64,000 nucleotides of DNA, taken from NCBI RefSeq assembly GCF_019703515.2, contig NC_059362.1, forward strand, positions 27,735,826-27,799,825, in the 5' to 3' direction. The number at the start of each line of letters is the position of its first letter. The first letter of the stretch is position 1. A program made the position numbers and the translations under genes. This document shows positions 34,217 to 47,277 of the stretch, piece after piece. Origin of the DNA: Myxocyprinus asiaticus (lineage: Eukaryota > Chordata > Actinopteri > Cypriniformes > Catostomidae). The notes beneath the pieces were generated by a model. That model was given only the letters and a program-made list of their open reading frames with translations. It did no database searches and was not told where the DNA came from.

Positions 34217-36886
34217 AGGTTTGCAAGGTAGCTTCTTTTAGTTAATTACTCCCCAACACTGGTCCACAGATTGGCTCCTAAAGCGACTTGTAAAGCGAGT
34301 TGTTTTTAGTTGTAAATAATGTAATATGGTCAACAGGAATGCATATTATTTTGTTAACCATATGCCCAAACCCTAATCCTAAACTTATCTGTCAGTGGAG
34401 TAAAAATGTAATCTTAGCGGCAAAGTAAATGGTAAACACACTTGAATTAATGCAAAGATGTCTGGTGGGAGATGGTGCTCACCATAACTCACCAAAATGA
34501 GGTTGATGCCAGGGTACCGGAACATTCGGTAAAGACATGTCAAGTTTCTGTGTGATCATGTTGTGTCTATGCAAGTGTTATCATACAGTACAATGTGTCA
34601 TAAAAAACTTGAAGGAAACAAAAACACACTTTATCAAATAAAAATTAACTATGTATTGCATGTATGAAAATGTTCAAATGGCTTTCTTTAAAAAGTTTTT
34701 TGCTGCAGCAACTGTGAATATCTTATCAGTAATGTAAAAAAATAAAAAATTAAAAATAAAATACCATTCTTCCTATTCAGCTGATTACATTTGTAATCAA
34801 ACATTGAAATGCCTCCCTTCATGTGGTGTGTAGATGTTACAGCCCTTGAGGCCAGCGATCTCATTTAATAATCAATTCATTCCACTTTGTAAATTAATGT
34901 TTTTGTATTGCCTACAAAACCACAGAAAAAAAAAAAAAGAAAAAAGGAAGCCCTTTTTGTTGTGTCAGAGCATAGCGTAAAGATTAAAGCTTTTTTTTCC
35001 CCCCTTTCTCTTTGAACTACTGCGAGAGTGATGGTGAGGCTTCTCCATATAAACAATCACTTTTAGTTTTTTACTACTTAACATAAGTAACTAATACATA
35101 TAGTATATCAAGCTAATATTGCAGATTTTGTTGCAATATAGCATATCAACATTCCTTATTCAGTATATTTCCTCTAAAGGATTTTGTGGGTGTTGATAAA
35201 TGGAAAATAAGATAAAAATGTATTTCCAAGAAGCTACATTCTTCCACCTCTCCTCTGTTATGCTCCAATATATGACTCCTCTGTCTATTTGCTTGCATTA
35301 TTTACCTATTTAACTTTTGGTATTAAACATACCAAACCAATGCATTAATAAATACAAGTAATTTTTTTAATCTCAAATGTCTTTTATTTCATACTGCTGT
35401 GTCTTGTCTTTAATTTGCAGTATTTACATTGTTGTCAATGTCTTACAAGCATATTCTAATTGATGAATGAGAAAAACTCAAAGTATCACAATACTAAGAA
35501 AACACTGACATTTTGTATAAACACTTTTACTTTCTCATTTTGTTTTAATTGAAGCTGATTTCTTCAATTTGTTGATTGATACCAACCATACAGCCCTAAA
35601 TTAAGGGACAATACAAAACAAAAAAGCAGATAGAACTGATTATAATTAAAACTATCAAAGGTAAAATGCACATTTACTCTCACTATTGATACAGTGTAGG
35701 TCATATTAACTGCACGCACTAGCATAAAATGGATCTCTGTGAAAGACTAGTCACTATGGAAACGTAAAATGGGGAGAAAAGGGCCAGGCTGATACACAAT
35801 CAAGGGAGGGCAGACACTGACACTGTTCGTTTAGAATTAAATGACGCGAACACATGAGGAAAAACATGGATTCAGTTGGGAGCGAGCGGCTTATCTCACA
35901 ACTGTCTCATACTATTATTGGTATCATGTTACTGATAAAAGAGGTCAGTTGAGACATTGAAAGCCAATTCATGACAGTCAATTTGTAGTTTGTAACCAAC
36001 ATATTAATTTTATTATTTTATCATGCTTTGTCTAGCTGCAATAGCTTAAAAGAATTAAAAGTAGAGTCTTATTCGTAAAAATTATTTTCTGTTTTGCTAG
36101 CTCTGGCTTTGCTCTAGAGACTAGATACTTCCTCAGAAAACACATTATGGGAAGCTAATTGTGAACCATAAATGTCAGGTATGACTAATGCATGACCTGG
36201 GCAGAAAGACTGCAAGTGTCCCATGTTGCCTTTAAACGCTCCAGTGGTTGCAATGGAAATGCATTTGCTAAGAACCACAACAAAACCAGCGGGTCTAATG
36301 TGTGCTGTAAATCACAAGCTCTAAGGGGAGGGAGGTGTTTCGTTCAGTGTTTCGTTTCATGCATCCCTCTCCACATACATGTAAGTCTATTTGTTGGAAC
36401 ATTGACATTTTTGCAAACCATGTTGTACATTCAGATACATATTTAGAGGATATTTTAAACAGTTCCATTGCATTTGGTGAGATCACCTTTAAAAATTCAA
36501 ATATAGGGTCAGGGTGGGGTGTTTGCATAAAAACCTGCATAATTATTTTGGACAAGCATTTGGTCAAAAGTTCTGGTATGGCCATATTTTATTATAGTTT
36601 TTTTATTCTTCATTTTGCAGTAATAATTGTTAAGGCTCTCCTTTTGGTGTCATATACAGAGTATTATGGGTAATTAGTTCATACAGAACTTATGAATTAT
36701 TCATAAGCGACAGAATCACCAATAGTACACTTACTTCTCACTCCTGTCTAATAAAAGCTCAGTTATTCAGTGGTTACATTCTCACCAACATATTCTTTCC
36801 ATTTACTCCACAACTGGCAAAAAGCTATAGAATTTACTAAGCAATTTTTCTCTGTTCGCTTTTAATTTATTTGAGATAAAAAAAGT

Positions 36887-36909
36887 TTTTTTTTTTTTTT
36901 TTTTTTTTA
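36887..36909. repeat. Poly(T) tract
   Basis: About 22 consecutive T. Confidence 0.9.
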
Positions 36910-37282
36910 AATCAATCAGTTATATCCACTAACAGTTTGCATACCATTTTGCACTCAGTTCTCAATTAACAATTCTCCACACACTTTAAGTCCCTGTAAA
37001 TTAGTCCCAGCAGAATTCAAAAAGCATTTTGGTATGTTAAAGCAAGACATCTCTATCCTGTAATTATCATGATGTCAGTCATATACTCTTTGTACCACCT
37101 TCTTTTTTACTTGTGTAGAACCAGGCTATTCAAGATCCTGCCATCTGCAAGTGAGAAATCCAAATGGGAGGGCTGAAGCAATTAGGAGGTTACAATTTAA
37201 TTTCTACCAACTTCCAAAGGCTTGTATCACAGGGATTCAAACCAGACACCAAATATTAAACCACCCAGCCACCTGAGCCCTA

Positions 37283-37286
<4 letters not shown>

Positions 37287-37315
<29 letters not shown>
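37287..37315. repeat. (GT)n microsatellite
   Basis: About 14 GT units. Confidence 0.95.
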
Positions 37316-37318
<3 letters not shown>

Positions 37319-38457
37319 GAAGTTATTATGTGGATGACTACACCAAAGTCAAGCTCCATTGGTGTTGCAATGGACCAGTCAACTCCTAATACTATATTCC
37401 CTGTGAGTTTATTCTCATGCACCATTGCCCACAAGCCCACAGACAAGCAATGCATTATTAATCAATTCAATCTGAGGCCCAAAACCTGCCTTTTTGTTCA
37501 AACGTCCATCTAAGAATTTGAGCAAAGTACATTTTCTCAACATCTGTTTCGAGTTTTGCCAGTTCATCTCAGTCATGTTCAAGTCTAAAAAGAATCTTCA
37601 TATCATAAGAGACATTAGGTAATGCATTTGGGGACTAAGAGGACACATAGCTATACAAGTCTCGTATAAGGTTGTTTCATATTCAGTACCTTTGCATTCA
37701 TTTTTAGTTCAGATATTTGGGTGTGAAATCACACCATCAAATACTGGTAAATTCAAACAAAGATCCTTACAGATATAAAAGAAATGCTTCTTGTTCTTGA
37801 TGTCATTCTACTGCTCAGAATTCTCAGCACATGTGTTTACTTATTGGCTTTTCTTCTACCATGACATAAACCTCATAGCCTGTGTTGGGAAAAGACAGAT
37901 TTGGACTTTGGACAAAACAAAAGACTAGAATTTACAACAAAAAGCGTAGAGCCCTAAACAAAAGAAAACCGCACAAAGATCAGCATAGGTTATGTGAAAG
38001 TGGAGCTGAATTTCACAGATGAATTTCAGTTCACACAGCTGGACTACATTGTCTTTGATTCTTATTTTTGTAGTTCTATACTGAGACCATAAGCACTTAG
38101 GCTTGAGAGTGAACTCCACCTTTGCTTGTTATAACATACAAAGCTGTGTCATTTGTTCCAAACAGATAAGGAAACATAGCCGTTACCTGCTGTATACTAT
38201 CCGTTTTAACAGAGCTCTTTCGTAAAGACCACAGCTGTTGGTGTATCCAGCAGCGCTGGTTTAATTGAGCCACACACATTGACTGGGTTTAACAGACTAA
38301 GTAAATAATGAGAAAGGAACAGAGACTGGCTTCTCTTTAAGGTTCGGAATGAAGCACAGTTGGAAAGGGAAAAATAAATCCAAGGGCACTTAGTCTCTTT
38401 TGATCCTTATGGGTGTCCTTTGGAATAGCTTCCCTTTGGGTTTGGTTAATTGGATTG

Positions 38458-38463
38458 TTTATT
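38458..38463 (-). terminator. Candidate polyadenylation signal of syndig1l
   Basis: AATAAA on the minus strand, about 300 bases after the stop codon at 38762. It is the first such hexamer I noticed downstream, and no transcript data are available. Confidence 0.3.
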
Positions 38464-38761
38464 TGTCTCTCTAATTTGTATTCTTCACCCGAACAGCTCT
38501 CAGACTTAAGCTAAACTTAAGTTAATGTTTTATCCAGTGGGGCAACTGCTGTGGTGTGACATGTGGTGACATTTATATATAATCACTGAGGTGATAAATT
38601 CCACAGTTCTTCCGGTTCATTGTCTTCTGCTTCATCCCTTTCTCTAATTTGGGTGGACAGGCAGTCCAGCGGGAGAGATGAGAATGAGAGCGACATTTAG
38701 AAAAAGATGTTCAGGCGGTAGTGTATTATCATGGAGTCCTGTAGTCCCCTTCCTGGCCCTG

Positions 38762-38920
38762 CTATATTTGGCCTGGCTTGGACAGATATGCAATGAGGGC
38801 CACCACCACGCCCACGTATACCCCGGTCCCAATGGTGATGGAGAGAGCGGCCAGGAATAGGGCTCGTCTTGAGGCAATGCTAGCCAGTGGGAAGTCTCCT
38901 TTAGTCACGGCTTTGCTGGT
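38762..38920 (-). CDS. syndig1l: syndig1l last coding exon (SYNDIG1 family)
   Basis: The exon opens after a good acceptor (TTTGTTCCAG, 38921-38930) and encodes 52 residues plus TAG. It begins [10 protein letters not shown] and ends [10 protein letters not shown]. The stretch [20 protein letters not shown] is the C-terminal membrane span typical of the SYNDIG1/dispanin (CD225) superfamily. Phase 0 joins cleanly to the exon at 47140-47277, giving FYFSQG-TSKAV. SYNDIG1 proteins are type II membrane proteins. SYNDIG1 itself binds AMPA receptors at synapses, and SYNDIG1L (capucin) is a Golgi-located brain protein. FSQGTSKA favours SYNDIG1L, as I remember SYNDIG1 having LSHETNKA here. The [13 protein letters not shown] part, however, resembles SYNDIG1, so the paralogue is probable, not certain. 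Intact, and no sign of decay. Confidence 0.88.
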   Translation of the reverse strand, partial: TSKAVTKGDFPLASIASRRALFLAALSITIGTGVYVGVVVALIAYLSKPGQI

Positions 38921-39172
38921 CTGGAACAAAGAAAGAGAGGGATTGTAAGGAAGTAGCAAGATGAAAGGATGCACTGACCAATGAAAATGTATTTCATTTG
39001 CCCAATTTTCCAATGAACCGAATGCATCAGAAACACTTCACAATGATGTTCTATATGTTAACATTAATTAATGCAATAGTTAACATGAACTAACAAATTT
39101 GAACAATACTTTTAAAGCATGTACAGTATTAATATTGGTTAATTGGTTAAATGATAATTTCTGATACATTTT

Positions 39173-39480
39173 AAAGGAATATTACGGGTTCAGTACAAGT
39201 TAAGCTCAATCGACAGCATTTGTTGCATAACGTTGTTTACCAGAAAAAAAAAATATTTTGACTCATCCCTCATTTTCTTAAAAAAAGAAAAAAAAAAAAA
39301 GAAAAAGAAATCGCAGTTACAGTAAGGCTCTTACAATGGAAGTAAATGGGGCCAATTTTTGGAGGGTTTAAAGGCAGAAATGTGAAGCCAATAATATTAT
39401 AAAAGCCCTTACATTAATTCTTCTGTTAATACTTGTGTAATATTTGAGCTGTAAACTCTCTGTGTTAGTATTAAATTTTT
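39173..39480 (+). mobile_element. MITE, second family, copy A
   Basis: Starts AATATTACGGGTTCAGTACA and includes GCTCAATCGACAGCATTTG and CTTACAATGGAAGTAAATGG. The inverse of the latter occurs in copy B. The right end is not resolved and is followed by (TTTA)n at 39481-39505. Confidence 0.6.
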
Positions 39481-40639
39481 TATTTTATTTATTTATTTAT
39501 TTATTGGTAAATTATACTCGGAGACTGCTTTTGTTCACAACATATGTTTATTTAAAAATAAATAAATAAATACATTTGGGGGGTTACTATATGGCAGGTC
39601 TCTTTAACTACTTTTTTCGAGGCTAGATTATCCAGATGAAAACTCAATGGAGGCCAAAAATTTTTCCATATTTTTCTTACCTAACAGTTTTATTGTTACT
39701 AACGTGTTAACGTGAATAACAAAACAATGTCAGTAGTGGGTGTTTGTTTACATTAAAACAGTCAGGGTATTTAATTTATATTTTTTTAGATCTGGCCATA
39801 AATTCCTTTTTAAGATCTGGCTGAAGAACAAAATTGACCTCACATCCTCAAATAACCAATAGGTTTTGATTAACTTTACTTTGAAAATAAAAACATACAA
39901 TGTAGGGCTATTGTTTATGAAAATAGAAGAAGAACATTTAGATCTGCTAAAGTCTGTATATCTTTGACAATATTAACCCACCTAAGAAAACAATGGCAAT
40001 CTAATGTAGAACTGTCTTTTTAGATAAAATAATGAAAAAATGCAATGCCTGTTCTTCCTTTTTCTCTATTATCCTACCATGCAGGAGAAGAAAATGAGCC
40101 TTTCCTTGTCCTGCACATATTGTATGGTGAATTTGTGCAGATAATCATTGGTAAGCGGAAAACAAACTGATTTGATGATGTTCGGGATTGAGAACTCTGA
40201 CACACGTCTGATTATAGAACTAAACACAATCAGGATATATGCATGTATGCAGGTTTAATGACACTTCATTTTATCACTTTTAACGAGCACAACTGACCCT
40301 GAACAGATGAGACACACCCGTTTAACACTTGAAGAATGGAAAATAAAAGCGAACACTTATGTGTATTTTCTTTAAAGGTTCGGTTTTCGTCATCCATTTA
40401 TCTTTTGTTACAAAAGGTTGTGCATATGACCTGACATCACTTCTGTAACAGCTGTGAAGTATTTAAGTCTGTAGTATTGACTGCAAAGCAATTTGCATAC
40501 ATACATCTGATTGAATGAGACGTGATAAAATGTGCTCACCTAAAAGTTGCTGGGTCATTTATTAAAGAGCAGTGTAACTGAACTAAGCCCAGACAAGCTT
40601 AAACATGCGCTCCACTGATGCTGTTGCATGTGCTGCTGT

Positions 40640-40862
40640 GTGTTGTTCAAGCACTGGTTTACAGAGTAACGTCGACATGGCAATGATTTTGTTAAAGTGG
40701 ATATAACTTTTTATAAAAAGGTTATTATGTGATTTATCACTCTAAAATTATGTTAATATGCATATTGTTTGTCTTATGGCTATACTTTTGAAACAGTGAG
40801 TATTTTAACGTTTACAAAAAGCCCCATTTACTTCCATTGTAAGAGCCTAACTGTAACCCAGA
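40640..40862 (-). mobile_element. MITE, second family, copy B
   Basis: On the minus strand it reads TGGGTTACAGTTAGGCTC, then TTACAATGGAAGTAAATGG, then AACGTTAAAATACTCACTG. Same family as copy A, in opposite orientation, within the syndig1l intron. Confidence 0.6.
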
Positions 40863-41161
40863 ATTGTTTTTTTTTTTTTTTTTTTATAAAAAGGAGGGAC
40901 ATGTCGAAATGTATTTTTATAACATTAAATTAACATTAACCAAAATGCAGTTAAAATTTTACATTAGCCTACCTAATGCATTACTAATGTTACTGTACAG
41001 AACTTTCATGCAAAAAGTTACCAATGCATCAGTACAATGTTTGGAAAAAGAACAAGATACTGGACTGATTTCACTACTACTGAATATACACTTGCCTGCA
41101 AAAGTCAGTTACAACTTTAGTAACCAGTCTCAGTTCACACAGTGGTTGTACTGCTTAAACA

Positions 41162-41222
<61 letters not shown>

Positions 41223-41230
41223 TTTTTTTG
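41162..41230. repeat. (AT)n followed by poly(T)
   Basis: About 22 AT units, then about 25 T. Confidence 0.93.
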
Positions 41231-41609
41231 TTGTTGTTTTAAAAATCTAAGCCGTTCCTTTAGGAACATTTCTTTTTATTTTTTTATAATTGTCATTTCC
41301 TTTGTTTTGGTCATTAAATGCTCTCAGTCCCTGCTGGTTTCCCCTTTTAAACCTTTAAAAGAAACACCCTTGATGTTTCAGTCATGATCAATGTTGCAGC
41401 AGACATGAGGGAAAACAGCTGCTGGAGTTATACAGACTTTCTTTTTGTCAACATCTAACTTCCCTTATTGTTTCTTTTTCTTTCTTGTAATGAGGGACAG
41501 TGGCAGGAGGGATGAGCCAAAAATGACAGCTAGAAGAGTTTTTAAGAGTTTTTGATGCAGCTGTTGCAATTCCCTCGGTATATTAGTGGTATGATTGCTT
41601 TGTAGATTT

Positions 41610-41885
41610 AAAGGGATAGTTAATCCAAAAATGAACATTTTGTCATTATCCAACCCCTATGACTTACTTTCTTCTGTGCAATACAAAAGGTGGATATAAG
41701 GTTGAATGTTAGACTCAGTCATTATTCACTTTCATTGTATCTTTTTTCTATACAATGAAAGTGAATGGTGACTGAGGCTGTCGGTCCCTACCATTCTGCC
41801 TAATATCTCCTTTTGTGTAACAACGGAAGAAAGACTACAGGTTTGGAATCAAAGAATTTTCATTTCTGCGTGAACTATCCCTTTA
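41610..41885. mobile_element. MITE, GGGATAGTT family, short copy
   Basis: Ends AAGGGATAGTTAATCC and its inverse AACTATCCCTT, with TA outside. The centre has an inverted repeat CACTTTCATTGTAT / ATACAATGAAAGTG (about 41731-41764). 276 bp. Confidence 0.72.
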
Positions 41886-42721
41886 GAAACACTCAATCTT
41901 GTACTATTACCACCTGGGGGTTTTAAAGAAAAGACATGTGACTTGAAATAACAATTAAATGCCTTATCTAATGTTTGCAGTTTCCATAAAACCACATGCT
42001 GAAAGTAAGCTGTGCTGAGAGCTATTAGACCTAAAAAGGGAATATCACACTGCCTTAATTTCTTTAATACCAGTGCCTATGAAGGCCCATCTAATTGTTT
42101 AATCAATCTATTTCCCCAGTTCAAATGAATAATTAAGTCATAGTATGATGCTCATTTACTGAGAACATGGCTCAAGGGCTGAGCGAATCTAACAGGGTGA
42201 ATAGTAAGCTGCCACTATTATGTACAATATTCTATTTCCCCACAGCATGATGTCTTTCAAGTGTAAACAAGCACACATGCAGTAAAAAGCTGATTTGTGT
42301 GTGTTGTAACTCTTTTGAGTCTGGTGTCCATTTTAGTATATTCTGCAGAAAGTGGAAAGATTTACCAGTCACACATGGCTCCCGCTGTGGGAGGTGTCTT
42401 GCTCACTTTGTCACTGCATCTGACCCTCTAGTCCAAGGAAAACACTATTGATTTTTACTACTACGCTTGGTGACAGTCAATAATGGGTTGTTTGGAAACA
42501 CCAGTGCACCAGCTGAGTTGGTATGTTAACTTGTTTTAGCAAATTTTCTTTATTATCTTTAAAATACAAGAGGCACTGTCTTGCTCAAAGATTCACTGCC
42601 ATAAATATTTACAAATTCTAACATACTAGGAACTATTGTATGTGTAATACAATATTTGTATGGCCTTTGTAAATCCAATACTCATATTGTATTAATGTCA
42701 TCAAAGTCCTATACAAGTCAA

Positions 42722-43030
42722 AGGCCCTGTTTACACCTGGTATTATCAGGACAGATTGCTATTTACATGTTGTAGTAATGTGTGTTACATCCTGTGTAAT
42801 TGGATTTCAAGGGGAGGGTCTCTAATTTAGTGTGCATACTGTACATAACCCATTACATCAGTGTATTGCTGCATATTAATAAAGCACAAAAAAGTTTAAT
42901 GTTGTGTGACTTCATGTTGATATCAGGCATACTGAAGATGTTCTGTGAAGTCTTGTGCATGACTATGTATGGGTTTTTCAAAAAAAAAAAAAAAAATTCT
43001 GATTGAAAGACTGTTTAAAAGGGTCTTTTA
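42722..43030. mobile_element. PIF/Harbinger-like MITE, copy 2
   Basis: Starts AGGCCCTGTTTACACCTGG. The right end is a degenerate inverse (TTTAAAAGGGTCTTTTA). Shares TGCTGCATATTAATAAAGC and CACAAAAAAGTTTAA with copy 1 at 11581. Confidence 0.55.
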
Positions 43031-43205
43031 GGTTTTAAACCTTGTTTTAGTGCAATCGATAATCGACAGGTGAGTAGGGAGTCCTTTTATGTTGTCCGGG
43101 ACAAATTAGGGCTAATCAGCAGTTACAATATGTCTTGGGCACCGTTTATGCCTGCATTTAGTGCTAAGCTCTTTGGTTATCAGATCACCCTAGACAGAGG
43201 TGCTA

Positions 43206-43697
43206 AAGAAATGGTTCACCCAAAAATAAAAAAGCTGTCATCATTTACTCACCCTGGTTTTTTTGATAACTTTCTGTCTTATGTGGAACACAAAAGTAAA
43301 TGTCTATAGCAGAATGCCCAAGCTGCATTTTTTTCTATAAAGTCACATTGAATGGTGACAATGGCTGTCAAACAAGATTTTTGAAAGAAAGAATTAAAGA
43401 ATTAAAGAAACAAATTACATTTCTGTCTGTTCCTCACACAAAGATATAATATTAATTCAGAAATCTTGTAATATAGTGCATGAGTCATTGGGAATACTTT
43501 GATAAAGCTTATATGGTGCTTTTTGTCCTTTTTTGGAGCTTGTTAGCCCCTGGTACCCATCCACTTTCATTGCAATGAAAAGAGCAGCTCAGACATTTTG
43601 CAAAATCTCATTTGGTGTTCCAAAAATGTATACAGGTTTGGAAATCCATGATGGTGAGTAAATTATGAGTTTTCATTGTTAGTGAACTGTACCTTTA
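43206..43697. mobile_element. MITE, GGGATAGTTCACC family, diverged copy
   Basis: The left end GAAATGGTTCACCCAAAAAT and the right end GTTAGTGAACTGTACCTTT are inverse to one another with substitutions. Internal CATCATTTACTCACCC and GATGGTGAGTAAATTATG agree with the other copies. Confidence 0.68.
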
Positions 43698-45546
43698 ATA
43701 CAAGGTGTAAGCAGGATCAGAGTGCTTCATTAGTTACATGAAGTTATTTTCTCTCTCTTTCCAAGAACAGCAGGAGTGAGACAGAGATGGATTTGAGAGG
43801 GAGGAGTTAGAGGCAAAGGGTGGGCGACACTCCTCATGAACATTCAACCCTATGCCGAGGGGAAGGTAAGAGCATCTATTCAGGATGTTCTCTGAGGAAT
43901 ATAGCCAGCCAGGAGACAGGGCAAAAACATTCAAAATTTTATCAGATTTTCTTATTTCCATCCTCCTCACACACACTGCAGTTGCATTCTAGACAACAGT
44001 GAAATCATCCACTTTCCCTGAACAACACCACCATCATCATAATTACTCTGGGAGAATTAACTTGGCTCCTGACAAGATAATTCACTCTTTCACGGACTAA
44101 AAGATAGTTGATAATAAAAAAAAAGGCTCATTCTAAGGTGGAAAAAAGAAGAACAGTATTCTGTTCTGCAAGTTATGGAGGTCAAAAGTATCTTTACATT
44201 GGTACCAAGTAGGAATGTTAGTGAATAATCAATGATCGATTATTCGTTGTTAATAATTTGATCAATTCAGCAGGACAAATGGGTTCAGTATCATGCCAGC
44301 ATATAGGTAAAATAGTCTATATAGTTATCCACTGCTAGGGGGCGCACTGGTGCTTGTGCGCTACATGTCACGTCCTGTCAGCAACACAGAATAAAAAACT
44401 ACTTTGTAAAAAAAGCTTGTAAAAATGAAGATAGGGTCAGTGTAATCATGGAGCATTTCTTTATAGATGTACATTACATTTACTGCATAAACCGTGATAG
44501 TGTGTTAAAGTAGAATATGACAACAAGCAGTGTTGATCCGCCAGTCTCCCCACGTCATCCACACAGATAATCATGTCAGTTCTAGCCGGTAGAGCATGAG
44601 GCACATTCACCTGAAATCTCACCATCACCAGTGTAGAGGTATGTATGCAATTATGTATTTATTTGGTAAGTAACCTTGTAATAGGCACGATCCTCTCCGT
44701 ATCAGAATCCTGATCATGGTTTATTTTACGATTAAAAATGGCTGATTATACAATTCCTTACAAATCAAACAAACACTGACAGAAACAGTAGTATTACATT
44801 TGTTACTCACAGGCATTAATGTTGTGTCCAATATAGATGGCACTGCTCCATCTTTCAATATAAGTTTCTTTGCAAATTCTGAATCATAATAGTTCTCAAA
44901 AGAATCCTAAGAGAAATGTGCCAAACAAAACATAATCCCACATTGAACCGTTTAGGAAGTTCATTTAAATAAGCCATTAATTTCTTATGTTGGAATCCTT
45001 CAGAAGGCTATGCAGAGATGCAGTTTTTCGACAACCAGGAACACAAGTTTAGGGACCTAACTTGACATCTTAATCTTTTTGTTGGTTAAAAGCAAACTAC
45101 AGTAACAATAGTACCACCTTCAGTGTTAAAGTACCTCAGCTGCTCTATCAGTTCACCACAATGATTACATATGTTGTGGAGGCGGGGCTACTCAAATTAC
45201 AATCTAGTCATTTTTGCAGAGTAGAAACAATAAATGCTCTTTTTGGACAGGAGAGGAAGTTTTGACCCCTTTAAACAGTTGTCTACATGCACATACTTGG
45301 TTGACTTTCATGTTGGTCTGTCAAAAATCAAACTTTGTATAATAAAGGTTTAATTGAAGAAAAATATGCATCTTGTATTTTTTCAAGCTGTTCATTACTT
45401 ACAGTTTATTAATTGTTAATCGATTTTCATTCATTAATAACGATTGTCGATTAAGAAAATGTCTAAAATTTGCCAAGTCATTGTGGCAAACCAAGTCAAT
45501 CCTTTTAAAGAATTTGAACACATGATCTGTGAGTGTGGCTTAGTGC
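43698..45546. other. Intronic DNA, nothing recognised
   Basis: No exon or named repeat. AATGATCGATTATTCG and GTTAATCGATTTTC stretches (44228-44250, 45414-45450) look like parts of an old hAT-type relic with no clear ends. Confidence 0.35.
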
Positions 45547-45554
45547 ATGAGTGG

Positions 45555-46273
45555 TAGGGCTGGGTATTGCCAACCACCTTTCAATATATATTGCAATATA
45601 TGTCATGATGCAATACACCATCATACATCACAATATTATAATTGGATCGTGACAGAAACTGCTCCAAATGCAAGAATCAGTGAAAGAAAGAGTGGTTTAG
45701 TTTCGCTCTTGGGCATCACAGACCACACTGAGAAACGGCATATCAGATTTTATGCCTGTATAAATGACCCATTTCTTAATCTTTTTAACTTTTGAACATG
45801 CTACGAACACACAAATTGATGAGTACAAATATTGATACAAGGCTCTAAAGTATCAACATTGTAGGAGCTTTCTTGGTCCAAAATTCAGTCCAAAATTAAG
45901 CCACCCTTCTGTAGCAGAAGGTTGAGGGATTTTACAATGCACATAAATCCAGTAATGATCTCCAAACAAAGGCTGCATGGTCGAAAAGCTGTATGCTCTC
46001 CAAGTTCACGTCTTTTCCCAGCTTCCTTCTCATATACAGGGGTGATACCAAAATAAAAGTCATCAATCCATAAATTAAAAATCAAAAACATACAAAATCT
46101 ATAAATATTCAATTCAACAATTCAACTTTTCACAATTCATAATCAACCCAACAATTAATTTAACTAAACAAATAAATACATTTAATTACATTCAAACTTA
46201 AATAGCTCCAACAAATACAACATTGAAAAAGTATCACAATATATCGATATATGCTTCTAGCAGCTCAGCCCTA
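45555..46273. mobile_element. hAT-like MITE with perfect 8-bp target duplication
   Basis: ATGAGTGG is present at 45547-45554 and at 46274-46281. The ends are TAGGGCTGGGTATTG and, inverted, TAGGGCTGAGCTG. An 8-bp duplication with TAGGGCTG ends indicates the hAT superfamily. Non-coding, 719 bp. Confidence 0.8.
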
Positions 46274-46281
46274 ATGAGTGG

Positions 46282-47139
46282 TATAATGCACTTCTTGGTC
46301 AAAATGCCTGTCTTGGCAAGACATCAATGTAAACATAATCGGTTTGTCTTGAGTAAATGTAAACAAGCGGGACAAAAAATTAATTCCTGTCAAAAGATTA
46401 GAATTATAGCATCTGTGCATTAGTCCTTTCAATGCACAGTAAATACAGCCTAATAGACCTACCACTGTCTATTACGCTGCTAATATTAGTCAACACAATT
46501 AATAAACAAATGTGAAAAGCACTCACTTATTTCTTAGTTTTTTTATTACTTACTGTTATTTCAATAAGCAATTGAAAAACTTTGAAGCAATGGGAAATAC
46601 TTGAAGACTACCTATTTATTGTATCATTTGACTTTTTAAATAAAGGTTTGTGTTCAATAGCATATTCGTTTTTGTTGTGCTATCGAAATAGGTATCAAGA
46701 ATGGCAAAATTTAACTTGTATTAGTATCGATCACGGGATTTTTGGTATCGTGACAACCCTACTGCAAGTGCAAATGAAGCTCAAAACATGCAGCACCAGC
46801 AGCATCACACTTGTCACTCCCATCTGAACAGTGCAATCATTTAAATATGTTTACACAATTTATATTAGAGGGGTGCATGATATCTGTGCAGTTACAAAAG
46901 CAAATCTGTTTGCTCGTATAATGGGTATTATAATGAGGCACCTATTCTGAGCTGATAAAGATCACAAACTCTCCTCTCTCAGGAGACCGAAGGCGTCTTT
47001 CTTTCTTGTGAAAACGTGTGTAAGAATTCATCTTGGCTGGCTGTTTATAGATGTGTCTCTTCTGACTCACATGTCATAGGGAGTGAAATGTTTTGCAGAC
47101 TTAATCATCATTAGGCTATGGTTTGCTCTCTGCACTTAC
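46282..47139. other. Intronic DNA with a second hAT-like end
   Basis: TATCGTGACAACCCTA at 46747-46762 (inverse TAGGGTTGTCACGATA) is a hAT-like right end. No left partner found. Nothing else recognised. Confidence 0.4.
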
Positions 47140-47277
47140 CCCCTGAGAAAAGTAGAAAGCGGCAATGCCCAGAGGCCAGAAGCAGCAGAGCATGGAGAAG
47201 ATAGCAAGGCCCAGGTGATCACGAGGAGGGATGACAATGAAGTTGTCCTCACTCTCACTGTCGCTGGAGCAATCTGT
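47140..47277 (-). CDS. syndig1l: syndig1l penultimate coding exon
   Basis: A 138-base, phase-0 exon of 46 residues between acceptor CTCTCCCTGTAG (47278-47289) and donor GGG|GTAAGT (47139). It begins [13 protein letters not shown], an acidic linker, continues [15 protein letters not shown], and ends [15 protein letters not shown]. This is the re-entrant membrane segment with the paired cysteines typical of the CD225/dispanin fold of SYNDIG proteins. Together with 38762-38920 it supplies the 98 C-terminal residues. The N-terminal cytosolic exon or exons must lie to the right. None is recognisable up to 64000. Confidence 0.88.

Larger units (their letters stand above)
34217..38457. other. Intergenic DNA, no gene recognised
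   Basis: Unique-looking AT-rich DNA with A-runs (34925-34945), a T-run at 36887-36909 and a GT array at 37287-37315. Small open frames at 36192-36673 on both strands show no family features. Confidence 0.45.
38921..47139 (-). other. syndig1l intron (8.2 kb) carrying MITEs
   Basis: Bounded by donor GTAAGT (minus, from 47139) and acceptor TTCCAG (ending 38921). It contains at least six small transposons (39173, 40640, 41610, 42722, 43206, 45555), an AT array, and no other coding exon that I can see. Confidence 0.8.

Noticed and set aside
36192..36673. Small frames on both strands (84-112 codons)
   Set aside because: No recognisable features. Located in unique AT-rich DNA with no splice sites that link to syndig1l.
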